Source: DAIQNV01 sp038748775
Lineage (GTDB): Bacteria > Planctomycetota > Phycisphaerae > Phycisphaerales > UBA1924
DNA: 64,000 nt
Direction of reading: 5' to 3'
Assembly: GCA_038748775.1 (NCBI GenBank)
Contig: JBCDIT010000009.1
Location: 1-64,000, forward strand
A model generated the notes under the pieces. That model ran no database searches and was not told the origin of the DNA. It worked only from the letters and a program-made list of their open reading frames with translations. The position numbers were made by a program, and so were the translations under genes. Positions 53,201-60,538 of this stretch are shown here, one piece after another. Position 1 is the first letter of the stretch. The number at the start of each line of letters is the position of its first letter.

Positions 53201-56200
53201 AGGGCGGCAACGTTCTGTTTACCTCTTCGAGCGGCGAGGGTGCCGCGGTCGCGTTTGACGTGACCGACGACGCGGCGATCGGGTTCGGGACGAACATCGG
53301 GGGCGTGTTCGTCTCCGACTTCTTCTCGAACTTCGACGCGAGCGAGTTGGCGGTCGAAACCGGGGGCGATGTCGCGATCTTCGAGTCGTCGGCGTCTGAC
53401 TTTGACGCGATCCAGTTCAACGTCGGCTCGGTCAGCCCGGTCGGTTCGCTCACCTTCGGTACGTCGCTCACGTCCAACGCTCTCGACGCCTCGGGTATCG
53501 ACGCGTTTGTGACGGGGGAGACCCGCTTCGAGGCCGGGTTTACTTCGCTCTCTGGCGATCTCGCGATCGACTCGCAGAGCGGGGTGTTCTTCGACGCGAC
53601 CGATCCGTTCTCTCTCGAATCGGGGACCGCTTTCGACCTGCGGACGACGTCGCTGATTGAGTTCGCCGGTGACGCGACGCTCGGCCGCGACCTGACGCTC
53701 GATTCGGCGCTCGTCGATCTGTTCGTGGCAACGCTGACGATCGCGGACGGATTCGGGATCTCCGAGACCGGAGCGACGAGCCTCGTCGTCACGGCCGACG
53801 ATCTTGAGTTCGCGTCGGCCGGATCGAGCGACGCAGCCGCGATCGGCGTCGCTGATTTGACCCTTGTCTCGGACTCGATCGCGCTCGGTGCCTCGGGCTC
53901 GGGCAGCGGCATCGTCCTCGATGACGGTGAAACACAGCTCCTGAGCTTCGGGTCGTTGACGCTCCTTTCGGACGGCACCGTTGCGATCGGCTCCGGAGCG
54001 GCGGCGTTCATCGATGGCCAGATCGCGTTCGAGAACGACTTCTTTGTCGGCGGGAACACCGGCGGGAGCGCATCGGTCATTGAGTTCGATGGCGGGGGCG
54101 CCGGCGTCGAGTTCGGCACCGCGCCCTTCATGTTCCCGGATGCCCTTGCGGACGTCTACAGCCTGGATCCGGCGAACGTGTCGGCCGATCTGCTCGACTT
54201 CCGATCAGACGTCGGCGTCGCGATCACCGGCGGGCAACTCCAGGCGATCACGGTTTCCGGGGCCGGCGGGGCGGGGAACACACCGATCTTCGCGATCGAC
54301 GGTGGCGCGAACCCGATCGGCATCGGAGACGTCGGAACGCTGTTCGGCGGGGTCGATTTCTCTGGTGGCGTCGTCCTGGCGACGCTCGGGACCCTCGACG
54401 CGGACATCTTGGGGCTGTTCAGTGACGCCGGGGTGTACTTCGCCAACGACGTCGGCAACGGTCTCGCGAGCATCAACATCCTCGACTTCACGTTCGGTGG
54501 CGCCGGCGGCGCTGGGACCCTGGATCTGCTCGCGATCGATGCTTTCAACGAGGGCGTCCTGATCGGAGACTCCTTCGCGGGTACAGCAAACTTCTTGAAC
54601 TTCGACGCGGCCGACCTGACCGGCTTCGGCGGCCCCGGGGCGACGCTCGAACTGCGTTCAAACACCGGCGTTGTCATCGCCAACGACGCCTCCGATGGGC
54701 TCGTGGGCGTTCTCGACGACGTCAACCTGCTCGTGTCCGATTCCCAGGGCGGCACGCCCGGGCTTCAGAACACGCCGACGCTGACGATCGACGCGTTCAA
54801 TGCGGACCTGTTCCTGGGCGGGACCCCAACCGCGAACAGCCTCTCGTTTGATGTTGGTTTCTTCTCGGCGATCTCGGTCGATTCGCTCACGCTGCTGACC
54901 GAGCAGAACCTGACGATCGCGGACAGCAACGACCTTTTCCCGTTCTTCCAGAGCCTCAACTTGGAACTCGGCGCCGGTCTCGATGGGCTCGGCTCGCTCA
55001 ACGTCGACTCGTCGCTGGCGAACAGCGAGTTGCTCGCCGAAGACCTGACGGTCTTCGTCGACGGGACCGCCAACATCGGTGCCAACGTCGACGCCATCCG
55101 AGCGACGGGTGACCTGCGGCTCGACGGCGGACTGTTCGACTTTGCCTTCGCCGGCGAGACCCAGATCCAGTCGTCGAACCCGGGGTTCATCAACGGGAGC
55201 TTCTCGACCGTTGGGTCGTTCAACTTCGTCGGCGATACGTTGTTGAGCGGGGCGACGATCGACGCCAGTGGGGGCGTGACGTTCCAGGAGACCGTCACGT
55301 TGTTCGGCGAGAGCGACAGCTCGATCACGTCGGGCGGCGACGTCAACTTCCAGGGCCAGGTGCTCGCGTCCGATCGGGAAGGTCTGAGCATCGACCTGAC
55401 CGGCGCCGGTCTCGCGGTGAACTTTGACGATCAGGTGGGTCAGTCGTTCAGCGGAGTCGGGTCGCTGAACATCGACGGGTTCGAGTTCCTGAACTTCGCC
55501 AGCACCATCGACGGCGAGACCCTGACGGCGTTCGGCACCGGTTCATCGATGGCGACGTTCAACGATGACGTGCAACTCGGATCATCGTTCAACGAGGATC
55601 GCATCGCCGGGCGGGGCGAGTCGTACGCGTTTGAACTCACGGTCGGTTCGGCGATCTTCGCCGACGACGTGTCGGTGACCGACTTCGGCGGCGGTCAGAT
55701 GTACACCGTCTCGACGATCACCGGCGGGAACAGGCTTGATCTCGACTCGAACGGTCAGATTATCATCGACTTGGCATCGGCGGCCCCGAACGCGTTCGAC
55801 GTCGGGCAGCTCAACGTGCTCGGCTCTTCGGTGACGATCCGCGGCGGCGGGGTCACCAGTTCGGCGCGTGTGACGGTTGACGGGTTCTTCACGCTCGGAT
55901 CCTCAATCGTGGCGTCCGAAGGCGTCGCGTTCAACAACGGTGTCCTCGTCGACGGTGACGCCGTCTCGATCGACGGTGGCATCTTCTCGTCTGTTCTGAA
56001 CGACGTGTCGCTGGTCGATGGATCGCTCGACTTTGTGAACCAGGGCGGCGTTGAGGTCGGACGGGTCTCGCGGACCGGGTCGGGTTCGTTCACCGTCAAT
56101 ACCAACGGAATACTGAGCTTCCTCTCGGAGGACTACGTCGCGGATGTCCTCGATTTCTTTGCCGATGGCTATTCGTTCCTCGGGTCGACGGAGGCCAACT

Positions 56201-59200
56201 TCGGTGATGGTTCGACGACCCACGTCGCGTTCGGTGGCGGGGAAGTGAACGCGGCCGGGCGGTCGGTGAACCTCGACGCTTCGTCGGGGACGGTGACGCT
56301 CGGGTCGACGTTCATCGCCGACACGCTCAACGTCGCGGCGCAAATGTTCGAAGCGGGAGCACTCGGGGACGCGTTGCGGCCGGTCAACACGCTCACGCTC
56401 GCGGTCGATGACGCGGACCTGAACGGCGCGGTCAACGCCTCCACTGTGTTCATCGACACGCTCGACGCTGGGCGTTCGATCTCGCTCGGCACCGACGTAT
56501 CCGGTGCGCTCGCCCTCGGGCAGATGGAGATCGCCGATGGCTTGAATGGCGGGGCATCGCCCGTCTCCAACCTCTTCATCGGTATGGGCGGCAACGGAGG
56601 CATCGACCTCGACGGTGCGCTTTTCAACGCGAACACGACCATGATCGGCAACGGCTCGTCGCAGATCATGGTAACCGGTACCTCAGGCGCCACCGGCGCC
56701 GGCACCGGCACGTTCTCGCTCGTCGGCCCGATCGCTCTCGATTCGGCATCGGTCATATCCGTCGGGCGTTCGCTCTTCCTTGATGGCATGGTCGCCGTTT
56801 CGGGCGCCTCGTCGCTCGTCTCGAACGGCGGAGACATCGTCATCGGCGGCTCGGAGGTCGTTTCCGACAACGTGATCGCGGACGGCGCAGGTGCTTCACT
56901 GAACGTGAGCGCCGGTGGCGGAACGGTCGCGCTCCCGATCATCGGGTTCGGCGCCACGCCCCTCGGATCACTCATCGTCTCGGGCGACACGATCGGCTTC
57001 AACGGGAACGTCAACGCTAACGCCCAGACCTACACCGCCAACACCTACAGCATCGACGACGCATCGGGGGTCACGCTCTTGGCGACCGGAGGGGTGTCCT
57101 TCAACGCCGTTGGGCGGATCGAGACCAACGGGCGGATATTGCAGATCGGGACCGAGGTAAACCCGATCGGCGGAAACGTGAACCTCGCGTCGGTGGTGGG
57201 CAATGGAAGCGGACGCCTCGGGGTCATCGCCTCGGGCAGTGTGAACTCGAACGGGACGCTCGGGCTCGGGTCGAAGCTCACGAGCGTGTTCCTTTCCGGC
57301 TCGCAGTTGTCACTGGGCGACGCGTTCACCACCGGAAACCAGACCTACACCGGCGCCGGCGGCGTTGCTCTCTCGAGCACCCTGACGTCCGACAACGGGG
57401 CGATCAGCATCGACGGTCCGTTTACCGTCAACACCAACTCCGACCTCAACGCGAACGCGGTCGACTTCGGAGGCGCGGTCACGCTGCTCGCCGATCTCGT
57501 GGTCAACGCCCCGGTCGTGTCGCTGCTCAGCGGGCTCAACGGCGGTGCGAACGCGATCACCGTCAACGGGACGACGTTCAACGTCGCCGGTTTGCTCGAT
57601 ACCGGGATCATCGACATTAATGCGACGCTCGCGTTGCAAGACGACACGACGCTCCGAGCCGCGGCCGGGGATGCGATGGTCACGCTTGAGGACGTCACAG
57701 CGGCCGGTTCTGAGCTCACTGTCATCGCCGGTAACGCGACTGAAACGGGCGGGTTCTCGGTGGCGAACCTCGCGGGAGTGGGCGACCTCCTGATTCAGGT
57801 CGATTCGATCCTCGAGGCGCCGAACTCGGCCGACGTCGCGAGTTTCTCCGTCCAGCCGTTCCAGAACACCACCGGGATTTCGGTGGGCGGGGCGGTCGCC
57901 GGCACGCTGAACGTGTCGCAGGAGTTCCTCGACGCCCTCGCGGCCAGCGGCGCACCGATCACCATTGGCGGGGATGGGTTCAACGGCGCGATCAGCGTGA
58001 ACAACCCCGACTTCCCGGCCGATGCGTTGCTCTCGACCGCGTTCCGCATCGAAGGCAATGGATTCAGCGCCGTCGCCGGATCGACCGTCACACTCTCGGC
58101 TCTGACGTCGACAACGTTCAACAAAAACGTCTTCCTCTCGGAAGCGAACCCGGGTGCGTTCGACCTGCTGGTCACCGGTCCGGCGTTCGCGGGCGGGCCC
58201 TCTATCGTCATCGCGACCGGAGGCGGTACGGCGACATTCGGGGCCGGAATCGACGCGCTCAACACGGGCGTCTCCGGGCTGACGTTTGACCTGTCGGGCG
58301 GTGATCTCTCGGTCGCCGATGGCATCGGCCAGTCGAAGGCGCTGTCGAACTTCGCGGTGAACTCACCGGGCGGTTCTGTCAAGCTCCCCTCGGTCACGAC
58401 TTTCGGTGCGCAGACGTACACGGCCGGCACCGTTGCGATCACCGACGTCGCGCTCGATTCGGGTTCGGGGCCGTTGAGCTTCGATGCCAACGTCGAGGCC
58501 AGCGGCACCAACACGCTCACCGGCGGGGCGATCTCGTTCGCCGGGGCCTTGAGCGGTTCTGGGTCGACGAGTGTCACCGGAAGCGGAGTGACGTTCTCTG
58601 AGGACGTCACCGGTTTCACCGGAACGCTCTCGCTCGATGCTCCGCTTTCGGTTCCCGAGGGTCGTTTCATCGCGGCGGGCACGCTTGAGTTGCTGCAGGG
58701 CGCGTCGGCGACGGGTTCGCTGCCGGTGCTCTCGCTGCAGGCGACCGACCGCCTGACCTTCTTGGGCGGAGCGGGTTCGGACGCGTCAAGATTCGGCCAG
58801 ATCACGATGGCTGCGCCGTCGGTCGTTCTTGGCGGCGACTTCTTCGCGCAGAACGGGATTCTGGTCGATGGCAACGCTCTGGTCGCCGGCGCCGAAACGT
58901 TGCTCCGCACGTACACGCTGGCCGCGGATGCTGGTATCACGTTCACCGGAACGGTTGATTCTGCTTCGGTTGCGGATGGGGGCGTCGCCGGCGGCGCTGT
59001 GTTGACGCTGTACGTCAACCGATCGGACGATCCCGAGGCCTCGGTAGAGGTGCCGGCGGGACTCATCCCGTCGATCGAGCTGTTCGACGACATCGGTCAG
59101 ATCAACCCGCTCGACACGCTGAACCTCAACTTCAGCGGCTCGATCGACACGGCCGGCATCGAGGTGAACAACAGCCTGCTCCCGGCCCGCACGTTCGTGC

Positions 59201-60444
59201 CCGTCGAGACGTCGATCGTGCTCGGTGATTCCGATGCGTTCGCAGAATCCGGGGCCCTGGACACCGTGCGCATCACCGTCGGCTCCTTCAACGTGGGCGA
59301 TCGCGAAAAACTCTTCGTGGTCGGTACGGCCGTCATCACCGGCACCGAACCCAACACCGCTCGCATCGGTGATATCACCGCTCTGGGCGATCTCGTCGTC
59401 AGCTCTCCCAACGTTGTACTCGTCGCGCGTGAAGCGGGAGAGGTATTCGATTCGACCAACAACATCTTTACCGCGGACCTGGGTACCGACATTGTCGCAG
59501 GGGGCACGATCACGATCGGAAACATCACGCAGATCGTGGACCTCACGCCCGGTGCCAACCGCCCGCAGTTCGCCAATCCGACCGGTGACCCGGACCTGAA
59601 CTCGAACGTCGGCCAGTTCACGGCCTTCGCGCTCACCGACGATCTGGTCGGTCTCGCGTTGGCGGACGGAAACCGCACGCTGACCGTTGACGTCCGGGCG
59701 GAGGGTGCGACGAACACCGACCTCGCGACCGTGCTCGCCGGAGCCACCCCGAGGAACGACGGCGAAACGGATATCGACAGCCAGGCCGAGATCGACGCCG
59801 CGGTGCTCGCCACGCTCCGCGAGTTGGGCATCAACGCCCGCCCGGCCGGCGAGGCCGACGCGAGGATCGGTCTGGTCAACCTCAACCTACCCGAAGATCC
59901 GGATGATCAGCCTGCGGTCTCAGCCGACCGACTCCAGGCGGACGTCGTCGCCCTCGTCATCGAGGCGTACCGCGAGTTGTTCCTCGCCGAGCGCGAGGGT
60001 GAAACGGTGAACCGGCGCCTTGAGATCGAGCGATCAATCACCAACGCCGTCGATGCGTACTTCGACGAGACCGACGCTCAGGACTTCGAGCTTGAGCGGT
60101 TCGTGGAGTTCACCTCGACTTCGGAAGATCCCGAGGTCGCCGAGGCCGTGGCGATTATCGCCGATCTTCAAGACCTGCTCCAGCTCGTCAAGTTGCTGGG
60201 CCTGACGACCCGCGAACTTTCGGGACCGAAGAACACGCTGTTTGGGCGTGTGAGGCCTCGCGATATCTCAAGGGACGATTGGGACGCGATCATCGAGGGT
60301 CGCGTATTGGGCGGCGCCCAGGCGGCGGTCCCCTCTGAAGCAGGGGCGCCGGTGAGCCTGAAGCCCGTCACACCGCCGATTCGGCTTGGCTTCGGGGACG
60401 CGACGGCGTCGTCTCTCTGGTTCGGCACTCGGACCGACGGGTGA
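44290..60444 (+). CDS. Giant filamentous-haemagglutinin-like exoprotein (TpsA)
   Basis: A 5384-aa exported protein. Signal peptide ends at VGAVSLPALA; the TPS (haemagglutination activity) domain follows, ~40-290, with NTTTITTSHKAIIDYSSFDL, the family motif SNPAGVIFGPNSVLNVGNLF and GEVINYGTISAREQIALIGR. The rest up to ~5100 is Gly/Ala/Ser/Asp/Thr-rich with short alternating strands, as expected for a beta-helix fibre. Three tandem degenerate repeats of ~280 aa lie at 50,080-52,600. The last ~200 residues differ: charged and helical (VVALVIEAYRELFLAERE), ending SLWFGTRTDG. I saw no cysteine in the chain and very few lysines. No C-terminal toxin or nuclease signature was recognised, so adhesin or surface fibre is likelier than contact-dependent toxin. 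AGGAG stands 6 bases before the ATG. Confidence 0.93.
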   Translation: MRRGGQRAFGSVKTSGRRGVLIAGAVVGAVSLPALAGPKGESVAAGRATFQRSGNTTTITTSHKAIIDYSSFDLGKNESVIFVQPNQSSRVLNRIESAMPTMIDGAVTANGSVYFSNPAGVIFGPNSVLNVGNLFAAAGHISNEDFLAGRNRFTDVQGEVINYGTISAREQIALIGRRVANFGTLVAPEGMITLAADDGVLIGRRGGHVYAKLTGESFSEATGSVENHGVIDAGEGQIQLGVGDHFALALGAESKLTAGRVLVEGGEGSRVNVGGSIDASSGANGGVVEVTGGSVALRGAAIDASGRAANGSGGAVRIGGDIQGKGALANADVTAIDAASTIDVNARGSGDAGVAVVWSDGQTLFQGSIEGRAESGDGAFVEVSGKQWLGFEGAVDVSSVLGQRGALLLDPKNILITSASSGVEAEVSAITSVDDFLDANILGGNDGNVLVDDALTSNITDAQLVTLLSTGDVILLAENDILFGGNAAVDITSASGFSLDLRALRSITDNSTAQTSAVNIDLTGDFIARANYAPSSSELARVSNRDAGDAVISLSNTTITADNVALQIGAGWDGARSGGDILLPTINATGTVLAQTIATRAESGDGSIVGTNAVSGARVVYEVGGGLGGSIGADGSPVSLDPTLVSLEASGGVYARFTGAASTVSLSQDSDVSFAGMTLTGGFVTGIDAGSSMVAISSPLDLEIGDDDAGLTGLSFDDSELALMTFGGISFASDGDLALNDDTDDVTDVFSRFGGVSLDLVGGDVSIVGEATAGTALAVSSLGVTASTSIDLSTLNVGVGSVGAALSFTTPEAIGLVSGAGTFTLDTAMLGTFTFDSLSVTSTGDAVDLTVNSAFTGFDSRALDVTGTSVSVSLADGVLLATNAASLTATSGAITLAFPDGGGGGTGFLGGAGGTLSFDVQGEALLGDVVAGGGESLVIDRAVLESNLDGSIAVTSLGDVSLVDLADGFGYLAGDSLLLSGANVSIAGVVSNTLPVLDLVLVGSASVSLSPLAGVGSDTDAGTVSITSAESIGLFDGAGDLLFDGGDLGSWSFQDWSFTSTGGAIDATDADGDGAAFDVFNAGTDAGALSLRGTSVTLGTDDSNITLRSLSLAATSGGITLNGLGASAILLDDGGAVGAGAVLSFETPETIELGGVSGTGNFELASTLVDGWTFERLDLTSTSGSVQIDGAGNTLFTDLAGLELSAVASGSVSVIGSGVDAVGLGLASFDGGAGVVWSNLGSVDLGTDWIVRGGLSVEGTTTVLSDGDVFGGVAVTSGNTLTIDTGVTFDVQADTDGVARVTLSGGQLEVNGTMRAVSADELILAADALAGLEWFGTGGVNANNAIVSFGTVGGLRLGGTSSTADVDVTESFVDGLTGFTGLGFRGASIDSNGSSVYYAGLTSNELGGDGPMLSFIADGVVSFDADAATTVGTGASSLLIDAGGNLGDGTLAALAFGTNISGLTSLNGSRLAGVSVTTNASAGFTIANDASLVLGAGVLSTTDGGGGAAALTVDGLRIGALDGGVELSTGDLTVNTDLSSVYGIDALDPTLSLTATDIALAGGATLSTGAGLLSIIDGADASITIGAGSGTDVEISADEFSRITFGSLALTSDVIEIVNDNTADADIVFGALAGGDLTLNGTTSVTLTGDANGVNGGVLSVNEFVVSGADLFIDGAMTSITAATSSLTLGNSVDLTGVSSAGITLDFGSSVFDAPVLDATGLSLTLLGTVAQVSDVVLTAEAITLGAALNLQGTQALELVIGSYTRLAPGQITNYADLVFDAGSSDLFIGEATGIGLTISTANLANFAPAAGGTLRFQTDGTATFEADALGLVDGRLANLAAVTGSDGVGNAGLIVWDGGTLDAQLGGSPARPQPDPVAFTFDTDRLLASRFDAFEIRSDARVSLIEDDAAPGFLAGLNGLVTVFADTLTVDARTLDIDVAGTVGAVQLAESMLTNVTNTIELLTDGSVVLNSGAGAFDYLSGRVLTVDASALEASGAAGATGVTFQGTGLIAADSVDLATDAGTISFGAGVTGLTAANTSSLVSGNPIEHNGSFAYTGDFDITGDLDAGGLTLSFNSGTATLNAVGDGLFTIDADTVGLVGATVVSGVDDGLALNLTGQLEIDGASSLSTTTTNERITIVSVGGLSITVGDVSGGTGLLIDTDEFALIDLASRELSLETTGTVELIEDGVTPFLDTLPAGLFVTADGLLVDARARSLGFNGAAGDVQFGSGQLGQFTLSTAFTALTDGAITLNAGTNFDYLAGLDITLGASAASGAGNAGAATITFAGNSTPLAVNAFSAAAVGDVSFGTLSGVTSSGGGQVTSDAGTIVHGGSFVYDGDFTLSDALDATGFTLTFQGGTTTLDSAGNGTGVVTADSVVIASDGVLSAGAADGVRLALSSDLTLDGSLTTTDAGETITIEETAGGAIRVGDATGASGLAIDDVEFANIDQSGGRVLELIGSSVEFAENASLTFLDTLPGTMSVVAPSVSFDARNRSVELGGDGLSGGFDLTEALLGQIVGLADLTVLSDASVDFSTDGGSYAYLNGLGLAVAGSDISGAGNAGAGAIDFDGAGALIVDSVDLVSDFTVTFGSGVTSLVSSNASSIASADSTIIHEGDFGYAGDFDLFGTVDASGFTLSFAGGTTTLAPEGGAAGTTTLRADTLNVLVGAELTTPGTSNSLEIELSGQLAIDPGAVGITVFNGATFRLVSTNAGGIDLGDPGSSDGLLIDSAELTLLNIAGATFELQTAGDVSIDDSNNSASTLFASVANAKIGLPGDTVSAIVVGDAALTDGQVNFGSASFHTSGGVTFDSTLTNVTFGADSVLGASTIAFDADVAALFGDNADFQTDSLSFNGLSGTFTTGLNTTVGTGDPEEAVVIDGSAIGFQGSGFSVAGQDLTIEANTVDVSAGVSTDQLLTFDFLGGDLGLFGGSGAVVLDETELGFLSFSFVDFIASGLDVSGTDAQLDPFFQGGNVLFTSSSGEGAAVAFDVTDDAAIGFGTNIGGVFVSDFFSNFDASELAVETGGDVAIFESSASDFDAIQFNVGSVSPVGSLTFGTSLTSNALDASGIDAFVTGETRFEAGFTSLSGDLAIDSQSGVFFDATDPFSLESGTAFDLRTTSLIEFAGDATLGRDLTLDSALVDLFVATLTIADGFGISETGATSLVVTADDLEFASAGSSDAAAIGVADLTLVSDSIALGASGSGSGIVLDDGETQLLSFGSLTLLSDGTVAIGSGAAAFIDGQIAFENDFFVGGNTGGSASVIEFDGGGAGVEFGTAPFMFPDALADVYSLDPANVSADLLDFRSDVGVAITGGQLQAITVSGAGGAGNTPIFAIDGGANPIGIGDVGTLFGGVDFSGGVVLATLGTLDADILGLFSDAGVYFANDVGNGLASINILDFTFGGAGGAGTLDLLAIDAFNEGVLIGDSFAGTANFLNFDAADLTGFGGPGATLELRSNTGVVIANDASDGLVGVLDDVNLLVSDSQGGTPGLQNTPTLTIDAFNADLFLGGTPTANSLSFDVGFFSAISVDSLTLLTEQNLTIADSNDLFPFFQSLNLELGAGLDGLGSLNVDSSLANSELLAEDLTVFVDGTANIGANVDAIRATGDLRLDGGLFDFAFAGETQIQSSNPGFINGSFSTVGSFNFVGDTLLSGATIDASGGVTFQETVTLFGESDSSITSGGDVNFQGQVLASDREGLSIDLTGAGLAVNFDDQVGQSFSGVGSLNIDGFEFLNFASTIDGETLTAFGTGSSMATFNDDVQLGSSFNEDRIAGRGESYAFELTVGSAIFADDVSVTDFGGGQMYTVSTITGGNRLDLDSNGQIIIDLASAAPNAFDVGQLNVLGSSVTIRGGGVTSSARVTVDGFFTLGSSIVASEGVAFNNGVLVDGDAVSIDGGIFSSVLNDVSLVDGSLDFVNQGGVEVGRVSRTGSGSFTVNTNGILSFLSEDYVADVLDFFADGYSFLGSTEANFGDGSTTHVAFGGGEVNAAGRSVNLDASSGTVTLGSTFIADTLNVAAQMFEAGALGDALRPVNTLTLAVDDADLNGAVNASTVFIDTLDAGRSISLGTDVSGALALGQMEIADGLNGGASPVSNLFIGMGGNGGIDLDGALFNANTTMIGNGSSQIMVTGTSGATGAGTGTFSLVGPIALDSASVISVGRSLFLDGMVAVSGASSLVSNGGDIVIGGSEVVSDNVIADGAGASLNVSAGGGTVALPIIGFGATPLGSLIVSGDTIGFNGNVNANAQTYTANTYSIDDASGVTLLATGGVSFNAVGRIETNGRILQIGTEVNPIGGNVNLASVVGNGSGRLGVIASGSVNSNGTLGLGSKLTSVFLSGSQLSLGDAFTTGNQTYTGAGGVALSSTLTSDNGAISIDGPFTVNTNSDLNANAVDFGGAVTLLADLVVNAPVVSLLSGLNGGANAITVNGTTFNVAGLLDTGIIDINATLALQDDTTLRAAAGDAMVTLEDVTAAGSELTVIAGNATETGGFSVANLAGVGDLLIQVDSILEAPNSADVASFSVQPFQNTTGISVGGAVAGTLNVSQEFLDALAASGAPITIGGDGFNGAISVNNPDFPADALLSTAFRIEGNGFSAVAGSTVTLSALTSTTFNKNVFLSEANPGAFDLLVTGPAFAGGPSIVIATGGGTATFGAGIDALNTGVSGLTFDLSGGDLSVADGIGQSKALSNFAVNSPGGSVKLPSVTTFGAQTYTAGTVAITDVALDSGSGPLSFDANVEASGTNTLTGGAISFAGALSGSGSTSVTGSGVTFSEDVTGFTGTLSLDAPLSVPEGRFIAAGTLELLQGASATGSLPVLSLQATDRLTFLGGAGSDASRFGQITMAAPSVVLGGDFFAQNGILVDGNALVAGAETLLRTYTLAADAGITFTGTVDSASVADGGVAGGAVLTLYVNRSDDPEASVEVPAGLIPSIELFDDIGQINPLDTLNLNFSGSIDTAGIEVNNSLLPARTFVPVETSIVLGDSDAFAESGALDTVRITVGSFNVGDREKLFVVGTAVITGTEPNTARIGDITALGDLVVSSPNVVLVAREAGEVFDSTNNIFTADLGTDIVAGGTITIGNITQIVDLTPGANRPQFANPTGDPDLNSNVGQFTAFALTDDLVGLALADGNRTLTVDVRAEGATNTDLATVLAGATPRNDGETDIDSQAEIDAAVLATLRELGINARPAGEADARIGLVNLNLPEDPDDQPAVSADRLQADVVALVIEAYRELFLAEREGETVNRRLEIERSITNAVDAYFDETDAQDFELERFVEFTSTSEDPEVAEAVAIIADLQDLLQLVKLLGLTTRELSGPKNTLFGRVRPRDISRDDWDAIIEGRVLGGAQAAVPSEAGAPVSLKPVTPPIRLGFGDATASSLWFGTRTDG
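50080..52600 (+). repeat. Three tandem ~280-aa repeats inside tpsA
   Basis: Unit starts are marked by VDARTLDI (about 50,080), VDARARSLGF (about 50,920) and FDARNRSVEL (about 51,760): a period of ~840 bases. Shared elements in each unit: FDYLSG/FDYLAG/YAYLNG; an ASGAxGA or SGAGNAGA turn; SFGxGVT-like; HNGSFAYTGDFD/HGGSFVYDGDFT/HEGDFGYAGDFD; GxTLxFxxGTxTL; and, closing the first two units, TPFLDTLPAG/LTFLDTLPGT. The units are diverged at base level, so this is an old in-frame duplication rather than recent slippage. Confidence 0.85.
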
Positions 60445-60463
60445 GCGCAGCGTGTCGGACAAC

Positions 60464-60484
60464 GCCCAGACTTGCAGTCTGGGC
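60464..60484 (+). terminator. Perfect hairpin between tpsA and tssA
   Basis: GCCCAGAC (60464-60471) and GTCTGGGC (60477-60484) pair perfectly around the loop TTGCA, 20 bases after the tpsA stop. The following CGGTTTCAGG is only weakly T-rich, so it could be a partial terminator or an mRNA 3'-end stabiliser separating tpsA from tssABC expression. Confidence 0.5.
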
Positions 60485-60538
60485 CGGTTTCAGGGATTAT
60501 GAGACGGGCCGAAGTCCGGCCGCGGGGGATCTTCGCCG

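Noticed and set aside
45384..59885. Many long minus-strand open frames opposite tpsA (for example 45882-47006, 46195-48210, 49534-51285)
   Set aside because: They are Ser/Pro/Ala- or Arg/Asp-rich translations of the complementary strand, produced by strong third-position GC bias and repetitive codons. They lack ribosome-binding sites and domains, while the plus frame encodes a coherent TPS protein.
44290..60444. Contact-dependent inhibition (CdiA-type) toxin system
   Set aside because: No VENN-like junction, C-terminal toxin or small immunity gene follows; the next gene is tssA.
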